This document shows positions 5,430-8,274 of a stretch of 8,274 nt of DNA, piece after piece (the first letter of the stretch is position 1; each line of letters starts with the position of its first letter). Position numbers and translations under genes: made by a program. The stretch comes from Chloroflexota bacterium (GTDB lineage: Bacteria > Chloroflexota > Dehalococcoidia > Dehalococcoidales > UBA2162). The notes beneath the pieces were generated by a model. It saw only the letters and a program-made list of their open reading frames with translations, ran no database searches and had not been told where the DNA came from. The DNA lies in the NCBI GenBank assembly GCA_016193545.1, contig JACPSA010000079.1, forward strand, positions 1 through 8,274, read 5' to 3'.

Positions 5430-6635
5430 TCAACCTTGAGTTCCTGTCTCAGCGCGAGGAATGGCCCAACGCATCGTAAACCCAAAAATGAGGCTTACCA
5501 CAACGAGTCCAACACCCACTATGCCAAATGCCATTCGATATGAGTAAGCGCCAATCAGAACCCCGGTAACCATGGGGCCGCTTGAATGACCAATATCCAT
5601 GATGCTGGAAAGAATACCTAGGGCGCTGCCGCGGCTTTGTGCCCGGGCTAAATCTGCCACCAACGCCGAAGTGGAAGCGGTCACCGTTGCTAAACCCAGA
5701 CCAAATATAGCTATAAGCACCAAAATAACTAGGTAGTTGGATGAGAGCAGCATGATGCCGGTGGTAATACCTCCCAGAGCCAGCCCGGAGACAATCATGG
5801 GTATGCGTCCGTAGCGGTCAGACAGGCGGCCCATTACGGGTTTAGTGAATGTAGCCGCAAGTATCTGTGCGGTAAATAAGAGGCCAATCTTCCAGGCCGG
5901 GTATCCGAGCTTTTCATTCAAGTAGATTGGCAAGAATGTTTCCAGGCAACCGAAGGCGAAATACTGTACAGCCTCGATTACGCTCGTAGCTAGAATACCG
6001 AGATGGCGAAAAACAAAGGCGATTTCCTGACCGTATTTGCCGCGCTCGCGTTTCAAGGTTTCCCACACCGGGCCTGATGTCCTGGTGGTAAGGGGTAACC
6101 TGATGGCTGCGACGAGAGCCAGTACCCCAGCAAAACCGTCCGCCAGATAGACCCAGCGGAAATCTTCGCCAAATATCAAGATTCCACCCACGAATGGAGC
6201 CAGAAAGCGGCCTAGCATTGTGGCGGAAGAATACCAGCCCATGCGCTCGCCTCGTCTTTTTTCGAAGGTATCTGCTACCGCTGCCATAGCCACCGGACCC
6301 AAGATAGCAGTGGCTAATCCGTGGTAAACGCGCACCAAGACTAACTGCCACGGTGATGTAATCACCAGATATAGAAAGGGTGCTGTAGCAAACACAATGG
6401 CAGCCATTAGTATCACGCGGCGCCGTCCGATAATGTCGGAAAGGATGCCGGCAGGAAGGCTAACGATGATTCCGACTACCGTAGATGCGGCTGCAATAAA
6501 GCCGACTGTGGAGACCGGTACTCCCATCGAGCGAATAAACAACGGTAAGGCGGGATTCTTGGCCATCGTCGAGCTGAAAATGGCCAGCCCGCCCATAATG
6601 CAGAGGAGCAGAAAAGGCGACGGTTTAGTCTTCAT
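5430..6635 (-). CDS. MFS transporter coupled to the ChrB N-terminal-like gene
   Basis: A 401-residue, 12-helix major facilitator. TM1 starts near residue 7. Motif A after TM2 is complete (GILSDIIGRRR, 63-73), its copy after TM8 is GRLSDRYGR (269-277), and Arg102 in RVYHGLATA fits motif B of TM4. These are features of the drug/proton antiporter-like exporters. Its ATG overlaps the stop of the ChrB N-terminal-like gene as ATGA (6635-6632), and no separate Shine-Dalgarno is evident, so translation is probably coupled. In classical chromate loci chrB precedes chrA, an unrelated CHR-family chromate exporter. Here an MFS pump occupies that place. Export of chromate or another stress compound is an inference from position only. 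The divergent promoter and 28-30 bp dyad at 7208-7251 would govern its expression. No rho-independent terminator is seen after the stop. Confidence 0.88.
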   Translation of the reverse strand: MKTKPSPFLLLCIMGGLAIFSSTMAKNPALPLFIRSMGVPVSTVGFIAAASTVVGIIVSLPAGILSDIIGRRRVILMAAIVFATAPFLYLVITSPWQLVLVRVYHGLATAILGPVAMAAVADTFEKRRGERMGWYSSATMLGRFLAPFVGGILIFGEDFRWVYLADGFAGVLALVAAIRLPLTTRTSGPVWETLKRERGKYGQEIAFVFRHLGILATSVIEAVQYFAFGCLETFLPIYLNEKLGYPAWKIGLLFTAQILAATFTKPVMGRLSDRYGRIPMIVSGLALGGITTGIMLLSSNYLVILVLIAIFGLGLATVTASTSALVADLARAQSRGSALGILSSIMDIGHSSGPMVTGVLIGAYSYRMAFGIVGVGLVVVSLIFGFTMRWAIPRAETGTQG

Positions 6636-7183
6636 TTAGTATCGGGTTCCTGCTGAGTGTTTTGCAGTGTTTCATATGTTTTCTGGGTGAAATCGGCCAG
6701 ACTTGCTTCCGCTTCACGAATCAGCTTTTCCACTTCATTTCGTGCGTTGACCTCCCAGAAATCACGTTTCCCGGCTTCGGAATACCAGCGCTTCACCTTT
6801 TCTAAATCGCCCTCCAGTTCCTCTACTTCCTCGAAGTTAAACTGTTGCTCCTGACGCTCTCTTTCTATATGCCCCAACGTCTTATGGCATTCCTTGATTA
6901 TCTCGGCGTACTCCCGTTCCCTTTCCTGCTGAAACCTGGCTATGGCTCGCTGCTCCTGCGCCTCGCTAAAGTGAGTCACTGTGTACAGGTTCGTTGTTCC
7001 GCCCATCTCCTCTACGCTGCGAGCGATGTCTGCGATATTGGTTGACAACGGCTCTCTCTTGGGTAAAAGCCAGCCTCCTTCCTCAGTGGAAAGGGCACCC
7101 ATTTTCTTCAATTGACGCCAAACGAAAACTCTCTTGCGGGAAGGTTCCGCTGGCAACCAGTAAGTGAATAATAACCATTCCAT
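6632..7183 (-). CDS. ChrB N-terminal-domain-like protein (lacks the ChrB C-terminal domain)
   Basis: A 183-residue soluble protein. MEWLLFTYWLPAEPSRKRVF, VWRQLKKMGA and GGWLLP (residues 1-41), followed by a regular helix ending EEMGG near 62, match the pattern I know for the N-terminal domain of the chromate resistance protein ChrB. After residue 72 the sequence is Glu/Arg-rich and helical, probably coiled coil, and ends without the ChrB C-terminal domain. Full ChrB proteins are roughly 300 residues and, where studied in Ochrobactrum, act as chromate-responsive regulators of chrA. This gene may therefore be a DNA- or partner-binding half, while a ChrB C-terminal domain is encoded by a separate gene at 7967. 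The start at ATG 7183 is where family similarity begins; AAGAGG lies 11-16 nt upstream. It overlaps the next gene (MFS) by four bases. Regulator or effector role is not certain. Confidence 0.75.
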   Translation of the reverse strand: MEWLLFTYWLPAEPSRKRVFVWRQLKKMGALSTEEGGWLLPKREPLSTNIADIARSVEEMGGTTNLYTVTHFSEAQEQRAIARFQQEREREYAEIIKECHKTLGHIERERQEQQFNFEEVEELEGDLEKVKRWYSEAGKRDFWEVNARNEVEKLIREAEASLADFTQKTYETLQNTQQEPDTK

Positions 7184-7198
7184 TGACAGATGTGCCTC

Positions 7199-7228
7199 TT
7201 GACAGGTATTTTACCATAGGCTTATAAT
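7199..7228 (+). promoter_or_regulatory. Consensus promoter for the rightward operon
   Basis: Perfect TTGACA (7199-7204) and perfect TATAAT (7223-7228) with an 18-bp spacer. The -10 box lies inside the left arm of the 7222-7251 dyad, and the start point falls near its centre. Such a strong promoter masked by a dyad suggests tight repression with induction. It drives the genes starting at 7274, 7572 and 7967. Confidence 0.85.
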
Positions 7229-7236
7229 TGTAACAA
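7208..7236 (-). promoter_or_regulatory. Divergent promoter for the ChrB-N/MFS operon
   Basis: On the minus strand TTGTTA (7236-7231) and TAAAAT (7213-7208) are 17 bp apart. The -35 box lies in the same dyad that covers the -10 of the rightward promoter. The expected start near 7201 leaves an 18-nt leader containing AAGAGG ahead of ATG 7183. Confidence 0.6.
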
Positions 7237-7251
7237 CTGTTACAATTATAA
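7222..7251. promoter_or_regulatory. Operator-like perfect dyad in the divergent control region
   Basis: TTATAATTGTAACA (7222-7235) and its exact complement TGTTACAATTATAA (7238-7251) flank a 2-bp spacer: 14 bp arms without mismatch. The core is TTGTAACA-N2-TGTTACAA. It overlaps the -10/start region of the rightward promoter and the -35 of the leftward one, the placement expected of a repressor operator. No following T tract makes a terminator unlikely. The binding protein is unknown; the ChrB-like proteins beside it are candidates, as is a TetR-, MarR- or GntR-type protein elsewhere. Confidence 0.8.
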
Positions 7252-7273
7252 TTTAAAGATAAAGGAGGGGCAC

Positions 7274-7558
7274 ATGCCAGCAGTAGAGATACATGTGAAG
7301 AATAGTCTAGCGCGAACAGGAAAGGGCTATCAGGAAGTCCACGAGTGGGTTGATAAAGACGAGACCAAGAAAGTAGAGAGACATGACATCAAGCAGCTAT
7401 TGGACAATGCTGAGCATATCAAGAGTATGTGGGGACAAGAGGCCGCTCGCGAGTTTGTTATACATTTACACGACGATATTAAAGCCAGGATAACGCGTGT
7501 ACAGGAAGAGTATGCGAAGCAGATGGCCGAGGCCCTAGCCTATTTTGGCATTAAGTAG
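7274..7558 (+). CDS. Small helical protein of unknown function, first gene of the operon
   Basis: A 94-residue soluble protein that I cannot assign to a named family. The N-terminus MPAVEIHVKNSLARTGKGYQ could form a short strand and loop. The segment EVHEWVDKDETKKVERHD (21-38) is charged, and the remainder (QLLDNAEHIKSMWGQEAARE... to residue 94) predicts as two or three amphipathic helices. Five histidines (7, 23, 37, 48, 64, plus 66 makes six) are spaced through the chain, so metal binding is conceivable but no known site is recognised. Only Met, no Cys. An excellent ribosome site, AAAGGAGG (7261-7268), lies 5 nt before ATG. It is the promoter-proximal gene behind the dyad-controlled promoter and stops 13 bp before the next gene, so it is probably made in quantity on induction. 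Confidence 0.8.
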   Translation: MPAVEIHVKNSLARTGKGYQEVHEWVDKDETKKVERHDIKQLLDNAEHIKSMWGQEAAREFVIHLHDDIKARITRVQEEYAKQMAEALAYFGIK

Positions 7559-7571
7559 GGAGGTAGCTGTT

Positions 7572-7910
7572 ATGGAGAATCAACTGGAGTATTACACTGA
7601 GACTGGGAAGTATCGGGATAAGTTCGACCAGGGATTTCCCACAATGGCTGCCTACACTGCTTTCAGGCAGGCAGTCTATAAGGATGGGGCACTCAATCTC
7701 AAAACCAAGCGGCTTATCGCCTTAGCCTGTGGCCTTATGGCAAGCTGCATCCGATGCGTTCAGGGACAGGCCAGAGATGCTATCAACGCCGGAGCCACGA
7801 AAGACGAAATCCTGGAAGCTGTAGCTGTGGCCGTCATCATGGGCGGCACCGCCGTTAGTGCCGAAACGTGGCGGGTGGTTAAGGTACTGGAAGAACTTGG
7901 CAAGTGGTAG
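7572..7910 (+). CDS. Carboxymuconolactone decarboxylase/AhpD-like family protein
   Basis: A 112-residue protein with the CMD/AhpD helical-bundle pattern: LNLKTKRLIALACGLMASC, then CIRCVQGQARDAINAGATKD and EILEAVAVAVIMGG. The redox pair is Cys59-X2-Cys62. Four residues after the second Cys, where AhpD-type peroxidases have a catalytic His (CX2CX3H), this protein has Gln66. It may thus be a modified thiol-disulfide or alkylhydroperoxidase-type protein rather than a classical peroxidase, and a decarboxylase role is unlikely from context. ATG 7572 is chosen: GGGAGGT (7558-7564) sits 7 nt upstream and overlaps the stop of the preceding gene; an in-frame ATG at 7545 lies inside that gene without a ribosome site. 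Second gene of the rightward operon, 56 bp ahead of the ChrB C-terminal-domain gene. Confidence 0.88.
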   Translation: MENQLEYYTETGKYRDKFDQGFPTMAAYTAFRQAVYKDGALNLKTKRLIALACGLMASCIRCVQGQARDAINAGATKDEILEAVAVAVIMGGTAVSAETWRVVKVLEELGKW

Positions 7911-7966
7911 CGACTTTACGATTTTTGGTGAAGAATTCAATAAATAAATCGGAGGAGGGAAAAACT

Positions 7967-8274
7967 ATGAAATGGGTTACTCGTTCTCATGTCCATGTTG
8001 ACCGCGTCGCCTGCCCCTGGCTCATCAAGAGGTTTGTCGATAACGAAGCAGAGTTCCTCTTTGTTCCTCCAAGCCAGGTAAAAAAGGTTGCCACCGCAAC
8101 CGGTGCCATCCCGTTCGATGTGCAGGATGTGGAGCTGGGCCATCACGAGAGCCGCTGTTCCTTCGAGTCTATTGTGTTCAAGTACGAGCTGAAAGACCCG
8201 GCTCTCCAGCATCTCGCCAAAATAGTCCACTCGGCTGATGTTGCAACTGACATCGACAAAGACCCGATAGCGCC
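7967..8274 (+). CDS. ChrB C-terminal-domain protein (partial, 3' end outside window)
   Basis: The frame opens at ATG 7967, 7 nt after a GGAGGAGGG ribosome site (7951-7959), and stays open to the window edge: 102 residues. MKWVTRSHVHVDRVACPWLIKRFVDNEAEFLFVP is the typical beginning of the ChrB C-terminal domain (chromate resistance exported-protein/ChrB_C family), followed by GAIPFD (46-51) and the signature GHHESRCSFES (58-68). HSADVATD (88-95) continues the conserved His/Asp pattern. The His and Cys residues are candidates for oxyanion or metal sensing (inference). Here the domain starts its own protein instead of following a ChrB N-terminal domain, which is encoded on the opposite strand at 6632-7183. 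Third gene of the dyad-controlled operon. What follows the domain, and whether chrA lies beyond, is outside the window. Confidence 0.85.
   Translation, partial: MKWVTRSHVHVDRVACPWLIKRFVDNEAEFLFVPPSQVKKVATATGAIPFDVQDVELGHHESRCSFESIVFKYELKDPALQHLAKIVHSADVATDIDKDPIA

Noticed and set aside
7205..7215. Third copy of the GGTAAT dyad in the divergent control region (GGTATTTTACC)
   Set aside because: Only 4-bp arms, and the core differs from the two copies near the tRNA; consistent with chance.
7222..7251. Terminator hairpin between the divergent operons
   Set aside because: No transcript should end between divergent genes, the stem is AT-rich, and it coincides exactly with promoter boxes.
7937..8230. 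97-codon open frame on the - strand at the right edge
   Set aside because: The + strand here has a strong ribosome site and an unmistakable ChrB C-terminal domain, so the minus-strand frame is a shadow.

Overview
The window reads as bacterial chromosome: short intergenic gaps, clear Shine-Dalgarno sites, consensus sigma70-type promoters and a tRNA gene with an encoded CCA end. The solute-binding-protein tail, the flavoprotein with a compact cysteine motif, and the stacked C-rich/G-rich hairpins remind me of Dehalococcoidia-like Chloroflexota. That assignment is a recollection-based inference with low certainty.

Left part (1-3278): the 3' end of an extracellular solute-binding protein gene (+) meets a minus-strand cluster of two MFS transporter genes at a bidirectional hairpin terminator. 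The cluster starts with a small secreted or membrane-anchored protein gene that sits 9-12 bp ahead of the second transporter gene. The first transporter gene carries a 22-bp tandem duplication that shifts the frame and replaces its last membrane helix. Middle (3279-5429): a hairpin-rich, MITE-like intergenic block, a consensus promoter, a nitroreductase gene (+), a convergent iron-sulfur flavoprotein-like gene (-), tRNA-Leu(UAG), and two copies of a 15-bp dyad of unknown role.

Right part (5430-8274) is the most interesting. The two halves of the chromate-resistance regulator ChrB appear as separate genes on opposite strands. The ChrB N-terminal-like gene (-) overlaps a downstream MFS transporter gene by ATGA. 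On the + strand, a 94-aa unknown protein, a CxxC carboxymuconolactone-decarboxylase-like protein and a ChrB C-terminal-domain protein (cut by the window edge) follow each other as an operon. Between the divergent arms lies a perfect 14+14 bp dyad that overlaps a TTGACA-18-TATAAT promoter to the right and a TTGTTA-17-TAAAAT promoter to the left. One repressor could therefore control both arms. I infer an oxyanion/metal or redox stress module in which an MFS pump may take the place of ChrA. Substrate and regulator are not shown by the sequence.
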